Shown here one piece after another: positions 17,439 to 24,838 of a stretch of 36,483 bases of DNA; the stretch's first letter is position 1; each line of letters opens with the position of its first letter. Source of the stretch: Candidatus Minthousia equi (GTDB lineage: Bacteria > Bacteroidota > Bacteroidia > Bacteroidales > Bacteroidaceae); assembly GCA_018065125.1 (NCBI GenBank), contig JAGHTY010000118.1:1-36483 (forward strand). The letters are read 5' to 3'. The notes under the pieces are model-generated. The model saw nothing but the letters and a program-made list of their open reading frames with translations, was not told the origin of the DNA and did no database searches. The translations under genes and the position numbers were made by a program.

Positions 17439-18698
17439 TTACTTCTCGAACTCTTCCTGAAGGATGCCAAGGATTTCATCTACGGTATCCTCTTCCAAGT
17501 CTGCCTTGTCGGTAAGCATGCTACGTGGAGCACCCAATACCTGGCGTGCTGTATCCAAGCCTACTGCCTTGATGGCATCGATGATCCATGGATCGATAGC
17601 ATCTGTGAATTCATCCAGCATGATATCTTCTTCATCTTCCTCACCTTCCTGCATGTTTCTGAATACGTCGATGGTGTAACCGGTAAGCATGCTTGCCAAA
17701 CGGATGTTGGTACCTGCCTTACCAATTGCCAGTGATACCTGATCTGGATCCAGGTAAACCTCTGCCTTCTTGTTTTCTCTGTCAAGAGTTACAGAAGCTA
17801 CGTTAGCAGGACTCAGTGCACGGCGAACGAACAAATCCTCGTTCTGGGTAAAGTTCACCACGTCGATGTTCTCACCCTGCAATTCACGAACGATGCCACG
17901 AACACGGCTTCCCTTAACACCTACGCATGCGCCTACTGGATCAATACGGTCGTCATAGCTTTCAACAGCAATCTTTGCTCTTTCACCTGGGATACGTGCC
18001 ACACGACGGATAGTGATCAAGCCATCGTTTACCTCAGGAACCTCTGCTTCCAGCAATCTCTCAAGGAATGCAGGAGCGGTACGGCTCAGGATAATCTTTG
18101 GATTACCATTACCGGTATCTACACGCAGCACAACTGCACGTGCATTCTCACCCTTGCGCAGGTAATCGCCTGGAATCTGCTCTGTCTTTGGCAACAGCAA
18201 CTCGTTGCCTTCCTCGTCAATCAGCAGTGTTTCCTTCTTCCAGATCTGGTAAACCTCGGCACTTACTACCTGACCGATACGGTCCTTGTACTTGTTAATC
18301 AAGTTATCGTGCTCCAACTCCAAGATCTTGCTTGCCAATGTCTGACGCAGGTTCAGGATAGCACGGCGACCGAAGCGTGCAAAATCCACCTGGTCACTTA
18401 CTTCCTCACCCCGTTCATAGTCGCTATCGATTTCCTTGGCATCGCTCAGTGAAATCTGGCGGTTAGGATCCTTTACCTCACCATCCTCAACTACCTCGCG
18501 GCTGCGGTAGATTTCGCAGTCACCCTTGTCTGGGTTCACTACCACGTCGTAGTTGTCATCGCTGCCAAACAAACCTGCAATCACCTTGCGGAAACTCTCT
18601 TCCAACACACTCACCATAGTGGTGCGGTCAATATTCTTATTCTCCTTGAATTCCTGGAATGTAGCAATCATGTCGATTGCCTCTGCTTTCTTTGCCAT
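17439..18698 (-). CDS. nusA: Transcription termination/antitermination factor NusA
   Basis: 419 aa. The N-terminal RNA-polymerase-binding region is followed by an S1 domain ('IGQVVSAEVYQIWKKETLL', near 135-200). KH domains have 'DPVGACVGVKGSRVRGI' near 259 and 'DPDQVSLAIGKAGTNIRLA' near 324. The C-terminus is acidic ('EEDEEDIMLDEF') and lacks the long repeats seen in proteobacteria. NusA binds nascent RNA and RNA polymerase and modulates pausing and hairpin-dependent termination. It starts 19 nt after rimP. A terminator-like hairpin in the operon leader makes autoregulation worth considering. Confidence 0.97.
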   Translation of the reverse strand: MAKKAEAIDMIATFQEFKENKNIDRTTMVSVLEESFRKVIAGLFGSDDNYDVVVNPDKGDCEIYRSREVVEDGEVKDPNRQISLSDAKEIDSDYERGEEVSDQVDFARFGRRAILNLRQTLASKILELEHDNLINKYKDRIGQVVSAEVYQIWKKETLLIDEEGNELLLPKTEQIPGDYLRKGENARAVVLRVDTGNGNPKIILSRTAPAFLERLLEAEVPEVNDGLITIRRVARIPGERAKIAVESYDDRIDPVGACVGVKGSRVRGIVRELQGENIDVVNFTQNEDLFVRRALSPANVASVTLDRENKKAEVYLDPDQVSLAIGKAGTNIRLASMLTGYTIDVFRNMQEGEEDEEDIMLDEFTDAIDPWIIDAIKAVGLDTARQVLGAPRSMLTDKADLEEDTVDEILGILQEEFEK

Positions 18699-18717
18699 AT
18701 TATCTTGATTTTTTTAT

Positions 18718-19185
18718 TTACTTGAATTGTATAGAATATTTGGTATATTTCACTTCGTTATACTGAAAGTTCATTTCTACCTGCTCGTTCTTAGGTCGCT
18801 TGGCACCTTCAGGCTTTACCTTAACAGTGGTTTCGAGTACAAATCCCTGCTCGTCTGCCTGCTTCAGGATACCCTTCAGCTTCTTGCCGTCGTTTGCCAG
18901 CACCTCTACTTCACTGCCTACATGGTTGATGTACTGCTGAAGCACCTTGAATGGCTGTCCGATACCTGCCGAACCCACTTCCAGTTCGTAATCTTCCTCG
19001 TCTCTGCTGAGATGTTCCTCTATGAAACGACTCAATGACACGCAGTCTTCAATCCACACACCTTCCTTATGGTCAATTTCTACCACAATTCGGTCATCAG
19101 GGCTCACTGTTACATCTACCAAGAAGTAATCCTTATCCTTCAGCCAGTCCTCAACTAACTGAGAAACAATTTCTTTCTTTATCAT
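18718..19185 (-). CDS. rimP: Ribosome maturation factor RimP
   Basis: 155 aa, normal length. 'VDVTVSPDDRIVVEIDHKEGVWIEDCVSLSRFIE' (quoted in parts: 'DDRIVVEIDHKEG', 'IEDCVSLSRFIE') and 'YELEVGSAGIGQPF' match the RimP N-terminal domain. The C-terminal Sm-like barrel contains 'GSEVEVLANDGKKLKGILK'. It helps assemble the 30S subunit. It is first gene of the operon, about 57 nt downstream of the predicted transcript start, with a hairpin and U-run in between. Confidence 0.95.
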   Translation of the reverse strand: MIKKEIVSQLVEDWLKDKDYFLVDVTVSPDDRIVVEIDHKEGVWIEDCVSLSRFIEEHLSRDEEDYELEVGSAGIGQPFKVLQQYINHVGSEVEVLANDGKKLKGILKQADEQGFVLETTVKVKPEGAKRPKNEQVEMNFQYNEVKYTKYSIQFK

Positions 19186-19203
19186 TTTTAATGTTTAAAG
19201 TAC

Positions 19204-19229
19204 AAAAAAGGAGGCTTATCGAAGCCCCC
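19204..19229 (-). terminator. Terminator-like hairpin in the rimP-nusA-infB leader
   Basis: On the minus strand GGGGGCTT, loop CGAT and AAGCCTCC form an 8-bp stem with one G-U pair (19229-19210), directly followed by six U (19209-19204). The G-U pair is an A-C mismatch on the plus strand, so the minus strand is the functional direction. It lies after the predicted start near 19243 and before the rimP ATG at 19185. It may therefore attenuate the operon as well as end upstream read-through. Confidence 0.65.
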
Positions 19230-19247
19230 TTCAATCATCTATCGGTG

Positions 19248-19277
19248 CAAAGATAGTGTATTTTAGTGAATTACAAA
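19248..19277 (-). promoter_or_regulatory. Promoter of the rimP-nusA-infB-cvpA-suf operon
   Basis: Minus strand TTTG (19277-19274), an 18-nt spacer and TATCTTTG (19255-19248) fit the Bacteroidetes consensus well. The predicted start is near 19243. Confidence 0.7.
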
Positions 19278-19303
19278 ACATTTTTATGAAAAAAATGCCT
19301 TTT

Positions 19304-19708
19304 TTACCATTCTTGCTCGGTAACGAGTAATCCGCGCTTATCCTCGGTGCGTTTCAATATGATACGTCCTTTTGGAATAGAGATGGTGTTATTCTGAGCC
19401 ATTCCCGTAACAGGGTCGCCCACAGAAAGCATGTGGCTTTCGTCAAAAGGCTTGAAACTCAGCTTCAGGGTATCCTGCGTCACCACGCCGTTAAACAGCA
19501 CACTGTCGTTCACCGCAAGTATCAGGCTATCTCCCGCAAAGCCGCGGTTCAGTTCTATCTCGTAATAGTCCTTGGTCGATGTTTGCTTGCCCATTCTGTC
19601 GTAGCACATCATCAGGAAGATTACTACTACGCAAAGTACCACAAACACCAGTACGAAAATACCTACGGCAAACTGGCGGTTCTTGTTCAAATGTTTTGTA
19701 TGGCTCAT
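19304..19708 (-). CDS. Membrane-anchored protein of unknown function
   Basis: 134 aa. One N-terminal transmembrane helix ('FAVGIFVLVFVVLCVVVIFLM', about 13-35) follows a short basic cytoplasmic end. The remaining ~95 residues would be periplasmic and beta-rich, with no cysteine and no catalytic motif that I can see. Its ATG overlaps the stop of the S41 protease gene by 1 nt, so the two are translationally coupled and may act together, but no function can be assigned. Confidence 0.8.
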   Translation of the reverse strand: MSHTKHLNKNRQFAVGIFVLVFVVLCVVVIFLMMCYDRMGKQTSTKDYYEIELNRGFAGDSLILAVNDSVLFNGVVTQDTLKLSFKPFDESHMLSVGDPVTGMAQNNTISIPKGRIILKRTEDKRGLLVTEQEW

Positions 19709-21363
19709 TATTCCTCGGTTTTCTTTGTTAACAATGCACGATAGGCATCCATGTCTGCCAGCAGTTCAAGTGCCTTCTTCACCACCACGTCGCTCTTCAG
19801 TGCCTCCTCAATGCCACCTGCCTGGTAGTAATAGCGCTTCACTATTTCGTTTGCCAGCAGTTCCTTAATGTCTTTCTTGTTGTTCTGCAAGTCGTAATCC
19901 AGGTTATGGCTCAGCTTCTGCTCCAGGGCTTCAAATTCATCCTTTGCCACATCCAGGTAACCCTCGAACTTGGCAATTTCCTTCAGGCGCTTCAGCACCT
20001 CCTCGGTTTGCTTGTCGTATTTAAAGTCACTTTTCTTCACCTTCTCGCAGAAAGCGTCAAATTCCTGGTCGGTAATGCTGAACTGTGCCACGGCAGGAAT
20101 GGTCTTGTGCTTTAGGCAATACTCGGTAGCAAAGTCAAACAGCACGTCATCCACAGAAAGATAGCCACTGATGTTTGCCAATGTATCCAGCTGCACCTCT
20201 ACATCCGGACGAATGCCACCACCATCGCGCACCTCACGTCCACCCTGGGTGTAGAACACATGTGTAAGGCTATCGGCAATGCGCTCTGGCTGTCCTGCCT
20301 CATTGCGGTGTGAATAATCTATCGCCTGAATACAGCGTCCGCTTGGAATGTAGTATTTGGCAGTAGTAAGCTTCAGGCTTCCGTTGTATGGCAGGTCGCG
20401 TGGGGTTTGCACCAAGCCTTTTCCAAAGGTGCGTGTACCCATTATCACGGCACGATCCATATCCTGCAGGGCACCCGATACAATCTCTGATGCAGATGCC
20501 GTAGAGTTGTTCACCAGCACCACCACAGGCAGCTGCAGGTCGAATGGTTCTTTCTTGGTGCTATATTCAGATTTGCTAGCAGGCGATTTTCCCTGCAGCT
20601 TCACCACGTTCTTTCCCTTTGGCACAAAAAGATTCACTATTTCGGTTGCCTCGCTCAGCAAGCCACCGCCATTGCCACGAAGGTCTAATACCAAGGATGT
20701 GGCACCCTTTGCCTTCAGCTCTATCACCGCACGGCGCACATCTTCCGAGCAGTGCTCGGTAAACTGGCTTAGGTTCACATATCCCACCTGTGCAGCCACC
20801 ATGCCATAGTAAGGAACGGCAGGGGTCGAGATGGTTTCACGTGTAATCTTGAAGCTGAGGGGCTTTTCCACACCTGGGCGCTGCACCTTTAATAAAAAGG
20901 TTGTTTGTGGCTCGCCACGCAGCATGCTGCTCACGTCGGATGTGTTCTTTCCTGTAAGATCCTTTCCATCTATCTCAAGCAAGATGTCGCCTGCCTTTAA
21001 CCCCACCTTTGCAGCAGGACTTCCGGCGTATGGTTCGGCTATCACCACCTTGTCTTTCTGGTACTGCCTTATCACGCTTCCTATGCCGGCATACTTACCG
21101 GTGGTCATCATCTTCAGTTCGTCCATCTCCTCTTCCGAGTAGTAAACGGTATAGGGATCCAGCTGCGACAGCATGGCGTTAATGCCTGTGCCTACTATCT
21201 TCCTGGCGTTGATGCTGTCAACATAGAACATATCCAGTTCCCTGCAGATGGTGGTGAAAACGTCCATTCCCTGAACCATTTGGAAATTGCGTTGCGAGTT
21301 GCTCTGCGCCCACATCTGCAGGCTCATCACACACATCAGCAAGGATATTATTTTTTTAGTCAT
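19708..21363 (-). CDS. S41 family carboxy-terminal processing protease with PDZ domain
   Basis: 551 aa. A signal peptide ends near 'LQMWAQ'. The PDZ domain spans about 90-165 ('YAGIGSVIRQYQ', 'AGSPAAKVGLKAGDILLEID'). The protease domain has 'SLVLDLRGNGGGLLSEA', catalytic Ser in 'NNSTASASEIVSGAL' near 291 and Lys in 'GTRTFGKGLVQ' near 315, the Ser/Lys dyad of CtpA/Prc proteins. About 150 further C-terminal residues are helical and charged. It processes or degrades periplasmic proteins from their C-termini. The companion membrane protein overlaps it downstream. Confidence 0.95.
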   Translation of the reverse strand: MTKKIISLLMCVMSLQMWAQSNSQRNFQMVQGMDVFTTICRELDMFYVDSINARKIVGTGINAMLSQLDPYTVYYSEEEMDELKMMTTGKYAGIGSVIRQYQKDKVVIAEPYAGSPAAKVGLKAGDILLEIDGKDLTGKNTSDVSSMLRGEPQTTFLLKVQRPGVEKPLSFKITRETISTPAVPYYGMVAAQVGYVNLSQFTEHCSEDVRRAVIELKAKGATSLVLDLRGNGGGLLSEATEIVNLFVPKGKNVVKLQGKSPASKSEYSTKKEPFDLQLPVVVLVNNSTASASEIVSGALQDMDRAVIMGTRTFGKGLVQTPRDLPYNGSLKLTTAKYYIPSGRCIQAIDYSHRNEAGQPERIADSLTHVFYTQGGREVRDGGGIRPDVEVQLDTLANISGYLSVDDVLFDFATEYCLKHKTIPAVAQFSITDQEFDAFCEKVKKSDFKYDKQTEEVLKRLKEIAKFEGYLDVAKDEFEALEQKLSHNLDYDLQNNKKDIKELLANEIVKRYYYQAGGIEEALKSDVVVKKALELLADMDAYRALLTKKTEE

Positions 21364-21421
21364 GATTTTATGGTTTTGCGGTTTTGTGGTTAAGGAATAA
21401 CCCTAACCTTATATCAACCGA

Positions 21422-21429
21422 CAAAAGTA
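21422..21429 (-). promoter_or_regulatory. -7 box for the S41 protease operon
   Basis: TACTTTTG on the minus strand, giving a start near 21418 and a leader of about 55 nt to the ATG at 21363. I found no -33 box at standard spacing. Confidence 0.5.
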
Positions 21430-21512
21430 ATGCAATTACTCGTTATAGCACTACACTGCGCCCAACTTTTAACTTTATTTCGTGTGAAGAATATATTTTT
21501 TTGTTTGAAATG

Positions 21513-21543
21513 TTGCATATTTCAAAAAGTAGATGTACTTTTG
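21513..21543 (+). promoter_or_regulatory. Promoter of the tRNA-Asn pair
   Basis: TTG (21513-21515), a 20-nt spacer and TACTTTTG (21536-21543). The predicted start is near 21548, about 17 nt before the first tRNA. Confidence 0.65.
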
Positions 21544-21564
21544 CACCGCATTTCTAAGAAAACT

Positions 21565-21638
21565 GCTTCAATAGCTCAGTTGGTTAGAGCACCTGACTGT
21601 TAATCAGGGGGTCGTTGGTTCAAGCCCATCTTGAAGCG
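21565..21638 (+). tRNA. tRNA-Asn (GTT), copy 1
   Basis: 74 nt. The acceptor GCTTCAA pairs with TTGAAGC, with G as discriminator. The D stem is GCTC/GAGC. The anticodon stem CCTGA/TCAGG holds the loop CTGTTAA with anticodon GTT. The T arm GTTGG/CCATC has a U-U mismatch at its second pair. CCA is not encoded. Confidence 0.95.
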
Positions 21639-21659
21639 CTAAACAAAAGAAATGCAACT

Positions 21660-21733
21660 GCTTCAATAGCTCAGTTGGTTAGAGCACCTGACTGTTAATC
21701 AGGGGGTCGTTGGTTCAAGCCCATCTTGAAGCG
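21660..21733 (+). tRNA. tRNA-Asn (GTT), copy 2
   Basis: Identical in all 74 nt to the first copy, including the U-U mismatch in the T stem, and separated from it by 21 nt. The two are presumably cut from one transcript. Confidence 0.95.
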
Positions 21734-21734
21734 C

Positions 21735-21770
21735 AAGAGGTTCACAGCAATGTGAACCTCTTTTGTTTTA
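21735..21770 (+). terminator. Intrinsic terminator of the tRNA-Asn transcript
   Basis: A perfect 12-bp stem AAGAGGTTCACA / TGTGAACCTCTT with loop GCAA, followed by TTGTTTTA. Confidence 0.9.
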
Positions 21771-21856
21771 TCTCTATCCCACTCAATGGATATCAACCCC
21801 CTTCACCAATTATTAATAATGGATGTTACTTTCATTTGCTTACCTCGACTTCTTCT

Positions 21857-22034
21857 CTTCATTTCCTTTGTCTTGAAACAAAGGAAACGAAGCAAAGGAA
21901 AATTCAAGGCTGTATGAAAATTCCTAAAAATCTGCACTTTATTCGGGGAGCGCGAAAACTCGCTTCGCTCAAACAACCCCCGCTCCTTTTCCTCATAAAC
22001 CTTGTTTTTCTTAACGGAATTTCCATAAGGCCAT
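21857..22034 (+). repeat. Dispersed intergenic repeat module A (copy 1, about 178 bp)
   Basis: Nearly identical to the reverse complement of 29194-29371, and its distal end also to 24886-24960. It contains a long imperfect hairpin whose arms are GGAGCG...CGCTCC around the core CTCGCTTCGCTCAAACA. An ORF runs through it (21710-22051), but the same frame is simply carried by both copies and has no start signal, so I read this as DNA or RNA repeat rather than gene. Confidence 0.85.
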
Positions 22035-22038
22035 CTTT

Positions 22039-22108
22039 GATTAATGATTAACGATTAGTGATTAATGATTATATCTTTTAAACTCTTAAACTTTTAACCT
22101 TTTAAACT
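22039..22108. repeat. Short-word arrays (GATTAATGATTA-type, then CTTTTAAA-type)
   Basis: Degenerate repeats of GATTA(A/G)TGATTA (22039-22071) run into repeats of CTTTTAAAC (22074-22104). Similar words occur near 28858-28890, 30172-30185, 32410-32442 and 34730-34750. No gene is seen here. Confidence 0.7.
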
Positions 22109-22250
22109 GGAGCCGAAGGCGACCCCAGAAGTTCCTGCCTCGCTGGAAGGACGTGAAGAAATTTGAAGGAGGGGCGTTAAAATGAGCAGGTTGTTTGAGT
22201 GCGAAGCGAGGTAAGCAAACGAAAGAAGAAGAAAAATTAAGAAAAATGAA
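22109..22250. repeat. Dispersed intergenic repeat module B (fragment)
   Basis: It matches parts of 24963-25126 and of the reverse complement of 28707-28850: 'AGTTCCTGCCTC' and 'GAAATTTGAAGGA', then the core GTTGTTTGAG and CGAAGCGAGGTAAGCAAA. It lies between module A and the terminator of the lipoprotein gene. No coding function seen. Confidence 0.7.
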
Positions 22251-22282
22251 AAAGAGGTGCTTCCGAAAGGAAACACCTCTTT
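22248..22282 (-). terminator. Intrinsic terminator downstream of lipoprotein gene 22349-22903
   Basis: AAAGAGGTG-C-TTCC, loop GAAA and GGAA-A-CACCTCTTT form a long stem with one mismatch. On the minus strand it is followed by TTTTTC. The same hairpin, inverted, ends the lipoprotein gene at 34840. Confidence 0.75.
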
Positions 22283-22348
22283 GTATATACCTTTTAAACT
22301 CTTAAACCGTCGCGTAGCGACAATTGAACTGGAGTCGAAGGGACAACA

Positions 22349-22903
22349 TTACTTCTCAGTAAATGAAGCCTTCTCGCCATTCATTGAGAATGTACCTGCA
22401 AAGGTAAAGTTAAGCAACTTTACTGCATCTGTAATTAACTTATCAACCTCGCTGGCAGGTAAACCAGTAGTTTTATGAGGGGTTGATTCATGCCCTGTAC
22501 AAATGTATTGCTGGCCACTTGTTGCCACCCAATAAGCATTTCTTGATGGACTAGTTACAGTAAGGTCAAACTTGTCCTTGCTTGCCTTGTAGGTATCATA
22601 GTCCTTGCTCTTTGAAGCAGTGCAAACCAACTTTAAGTCAGCAGGAAGCTTGGTAGCAGTATCCTGAATGCTGATCTTGCCACTCTTTGGTGTATAATTA
22701 GTTGTCTTGCCACTCATGTCAGTATAGGTACAGGTAACATCTACCAACTTCAGGAAGTCTTCACTAAACTCAGCCTCTGAAACGAACAGGACATTCTTGA
22801 ACTTTTCAGTAGGAAAATATGGATCTTCCTTTGTCTCGGTACAAGCAGTGAACGACAATGCCAGTACTACCAGCATGCTAAAAACAGAAAAAATCTTTTT
22901 CAT
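22349..22903 (-). CDS. Surface or periplasmic lipoprotein of unknown function
   Basis: 184 aa from the ATG at 22903, chosen over the track start at 22969 because it gives an SPII signal 'MKKIFSVFSMLVVLALSFTAC' (read in parts; Cys21) and because the longer start would precede the -7 box at 22943-22950. The mature part is rich in Lys, Thr and Ser with short beta-type segments ('KLVDVTCTYTDMSGKTTNY', 'FDLTVTSPSRNAYWVATSG'). I recognise no domain. It is divergent from the TPR-AraC regulator at 23075, and a shared 18-bp palindrome lies between them, so it is probably a direct target of that regulator. Confidence 0.8.
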   Translation of the reverse strand: MKKIFSVFSMLVVLALSFTACTETKEDPYFPTEKFKNVLFVSEAEFSEDFLKLVDVTCTYTDMSGKTTNYTPKSGKISIQDTATKLPADLKLVCTASKSKDYDTYKASKDKFDLTVTSPSRNAYWVATSGQQYICTGHESTPHKTTGLPASEVDKLITDAVKLLNFTFAGTFSMNGEKASFTEK

Positions 22904-22942
22904 AACAATAATGTATAAAATTAAAATAACGTTTTCTTGGTG

Positions 22943-22950
22943 CAAAAGTA
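22943..22950 (-). promoter_or_regulatory. -7 box of the lipoprotein promoter
   Basis: TACTTTTG on the minus strand, with the start near 22939 and a 35-nt leader. Exactly 20 nt upstream is the motif TAGACGTTTTGCAAGGT in place of a normal -33 box. Confidence 0.65.
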
Positions 22951-22969
22951 CTTGGTTTTTACGCTCCAC

Positions 22970-23028
22970 GACCTTGCAAAACGTCTAAATTTGCAGTTAT
23001 TTTGAAAAAATAGACGTTTTGCAAGGTC
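22970..23028. promoter_or_regulatory. 18-bp perfect palindromic operator between divergent genes
   Basis: Arms GACCTTGCAAAACGTCTA (22970-22987) and TAGACGTTTTGCAAGGTC (23011-23028) are exact inverted copies, with a 23-nt spacer. Each arm is 20 nt from a -7-like box on its own side: TACTTTTG toward the lipoprotein and TTATTTTG (23048-23055) toward the regulator. A 17-bp exact copy of one arm lies at 28927-28943 with the same spacing to TAAATTTG. A binding site for the adjacent AraC-type regulator is inferred. Confidence 0.7.
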
Positions 23029-23047
23029 ATTTTCCCATATTTGTGCT

Positions 23048-23055
23048 TTATTTTG
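23048..23055 (+). promoter_or_regulatory. -7-like box for the TPR-AraC regulator
   Basis: TTATTTTG differs from TAnnTTTG at one position, but sits exactly 20 nt downstream of the arm TAGACGTTTTGCAAGGT, like the other two promoters with this motif. The leader to the ATG at 23075 would be about 15 nt. Confidence 0.5.
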
Positions 23056-23074
23056 CAATAAAATAAATAGGAAT

Positions 23075-24838
23075 ATGACTAAACGACTCTTATTTCTTCT
23101 CTTGCCATTGATAGGGTTATTTTGCCAATGCAAGGATGAGCACCCCACCCCAGAAGGTGGAAAAGACTATCCTAGCAGGGAAACCTTTACCCTTATCGAC
23201 AACTGCATGAACTATATGAATTCCGACCCGCAGAAGGCACACGTCATGCTCGACTCGCTAAGAGATGCCAAGCTAATGACACCTCAGCGATGCGACTATT
23301 TCCATGCCATAGTAACATACAGTGGCGAGGAAGACCTTGACAGTGCACTGGTGATTTGTAACCGTTTGCTGGATAAAGGAGAGTTTGGCGATGACGCCTA
23401 CCTTGAAGAGGAAATCTGCGTGCTAGCATCAGACATCACCTCAAGCAGCCTTCGCCATGTTGAAACATTGAAATATGCCAACCGCGGCATTGCCATCTGC
23501 CACGGACACGAAAGCATGCACAGCGATGAAGCCACCCTCATGGGACGTATAGGCACAGCACAGCAGGAATTAGGGAAAACTGCCGAAGCACGCGAAACAT
23601 ACGCCAACGCATATAACCTGCTAAAGCAAAACAACAGTTTTGCTGATTTCATCGCACTTATCTCACTGCAAAGAAAACAAGCAAGCCTTTATAATGAAGC
23701 CAAGGATTACGACAAGGTGATTGATATCTGCCAGGATATTCTCTCACAGGTAGAACGCTTTGACAAGGATCCTTCGTTTATTGAGCAACGCCCCGAAACC
23801 ATGCAGAAATCCAGCACCGCCACACACGAATTTGCCGATTTCTACCAGTGCCAGATGTATGGAAAGATAGCACGTGCCTACCGCCTGAAGAATAACCCCG
23901 ACTCGGTAAAGGCATACATCGAGAAATGGAGCCACACACAGGCATCCAGCTCACCTATAAACAAGGTTTCGGTATTGCGCGAACTGCTCTTTGCCGGAAA
24001 AAAGGCTGAATTCAACGATGCAAGGCAGGCAGCTGAGCAATTGTACCAGGAAGATAGCCTTAATACCGAATATGTAGAATACCTTACCCTCATGGCAGAG
24101 GAGGCAGCCAAATCCAACGATATCAAGGCAAGCAATGCCTACCTGAAAAGGGCAGTTGCCATAAGCGACAGCATCCGCCAGCACAACACGGTGCGCGAGC
24201 TAAGCGAACAGCTGGCACTGCACAAGGTGCAAGAGCATCAGCTGGCACACCAGGATGCCGAACACCAGCTAAAGCGCCAGCACCTCACCATCATACTGCT
24301 GTCGGTGCTGCTGGGTATCACGCTCATTGCAGGTATCATTATCGTGACATTGATGCGCAGAAACAGAAAAGAACTGCAAATCATAGAAATGACGCAGCAA
24401 GATCTTAGCGAGTCGAAGGAAGAAATCAGGGAACTGGTGCAGCAACTTGAGGAAACAAAGGCCGAGAAGGTAGTTGTGAACATCAAAACACTCTACGAAC
24501 GCATCGAGAGTGCCATGGCCGAAGAAAAGCTGTATCTTAACCCCGACCTCGACCTGCCAACGCTGGCAACAGCAGTAAACTCCAGTCGCTCGATGATCTC
24601 TTTGTGCATCAACAATGTAACCGGAAAAACCGTACGTCAGTGGATAGCAGAATATCGCCTTGCACAGTTCGTAAAGATGATGAAAGAAAATCCCGATGAA
24701 CTGATCGACGTGCTTGTAATGCGATGCGGATACAAGGAACAATCTACCTTCCGCCGACAATTCAAGAGCGTTTATGGCGTTACGGCAGGAGAATACAAGA
24801 AACAATTGACAAGTCAATTGTCAATGAATAATGAATAA
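23075..24838 (+). CDS. Membrane-bound TPR - transmembrane - AraC-type transcription regulator
   Basis: 587 aa. The signal or lipobox-like N-terminus 'LLPLIGLFCQC' precedes a ~370-residue helical region with TPR-like repeats (for example 'TAQQELGKTAEARETYANAY', 'YNEAKDYDKVIDICQDIL'). One transmembrane helix follows (about 402-427, 'LTIILLSVLLGITLIAGIII'), then a coiled segment 'LVQQLEETKAEK'. A C-terminal AraC HTH spans about 490-587 ('LPTLATAVNSSRSMISLCI', 'VLVMRCGYKEQSTFRRQFK'). Bacteroidetes use this layout to sense envelope or periplasmic cues and act directly on DNA. The gene is divergent from a lipoprotein across an 18-bp palindrome, suggesting autoregulation. The ligand or partner is unknown. 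Confidence 0.88.
   Translation: MTKRLLFLLLPLIGLFCQCKDEHPTPEGGKDYPSRETFTLIDNCMNYMNSDPQKAHVMLDSLRDAKLMTPQRCDYFHAIVTYSGEEDLDSALVICNRLLDKGEFGDDAYLEEEICVLASDITSSSLRHVETLKYANRGIAICHGHESMHSDEATLMGRIGTAQQELGKTAEARETYANAYNLLKQNNSFADFIALISLQRKQASLYNEAKDYDKVIDICQDILSQVERFDKDPSFIEQRPETMQKSSTATHEFADFYQCQMYGKIARAYRLKNNPDSVKAYIEKWSHTQASSSPINKVSVLRELLFAGKKAEFNDARQAAEQLYQEDSLNTEYVEYLTLMAEEAAKSNDIKASNAYLKRAVAISDSIRQHNTVRELSEQLALHKVQEHQLAHQDAEHQLKRQHLTIILLSVLLGITLIAGIIIVTLMRRNRKELQIIEMTQQDLSESKEEIRELVQQLEETKAEKVVVNIKTLYERIESAMAEEKLYLNPDLDLPTLATAVNSSRSMISLCINNVTGKTVRQWIAEYRLAQFVKMMKENPDELIDVLVMRCGYKEQSTFRRQFKSVYGVTAGEYKKQLTSQLSMNNE

Noticed and set aside
21710-22051. 113-aa plus-strand ORF sharing a ~60-residue stretch with ORF 29057-29383
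   Set aside because: The similarity comes from the inverted DNA repeat (module A). The ORF starts inside a tRNA, has no promoter or ribosome-binding context, and the repeat's other copies are truncated. Probably a common spurious annotation.
24269-24817. 182-aa minus-strand ORF opposite the TPR-AraC gene
   Set aside because: Shadow of the coding strand, without a promoter; the plus-strand gene has clear domains throughout.
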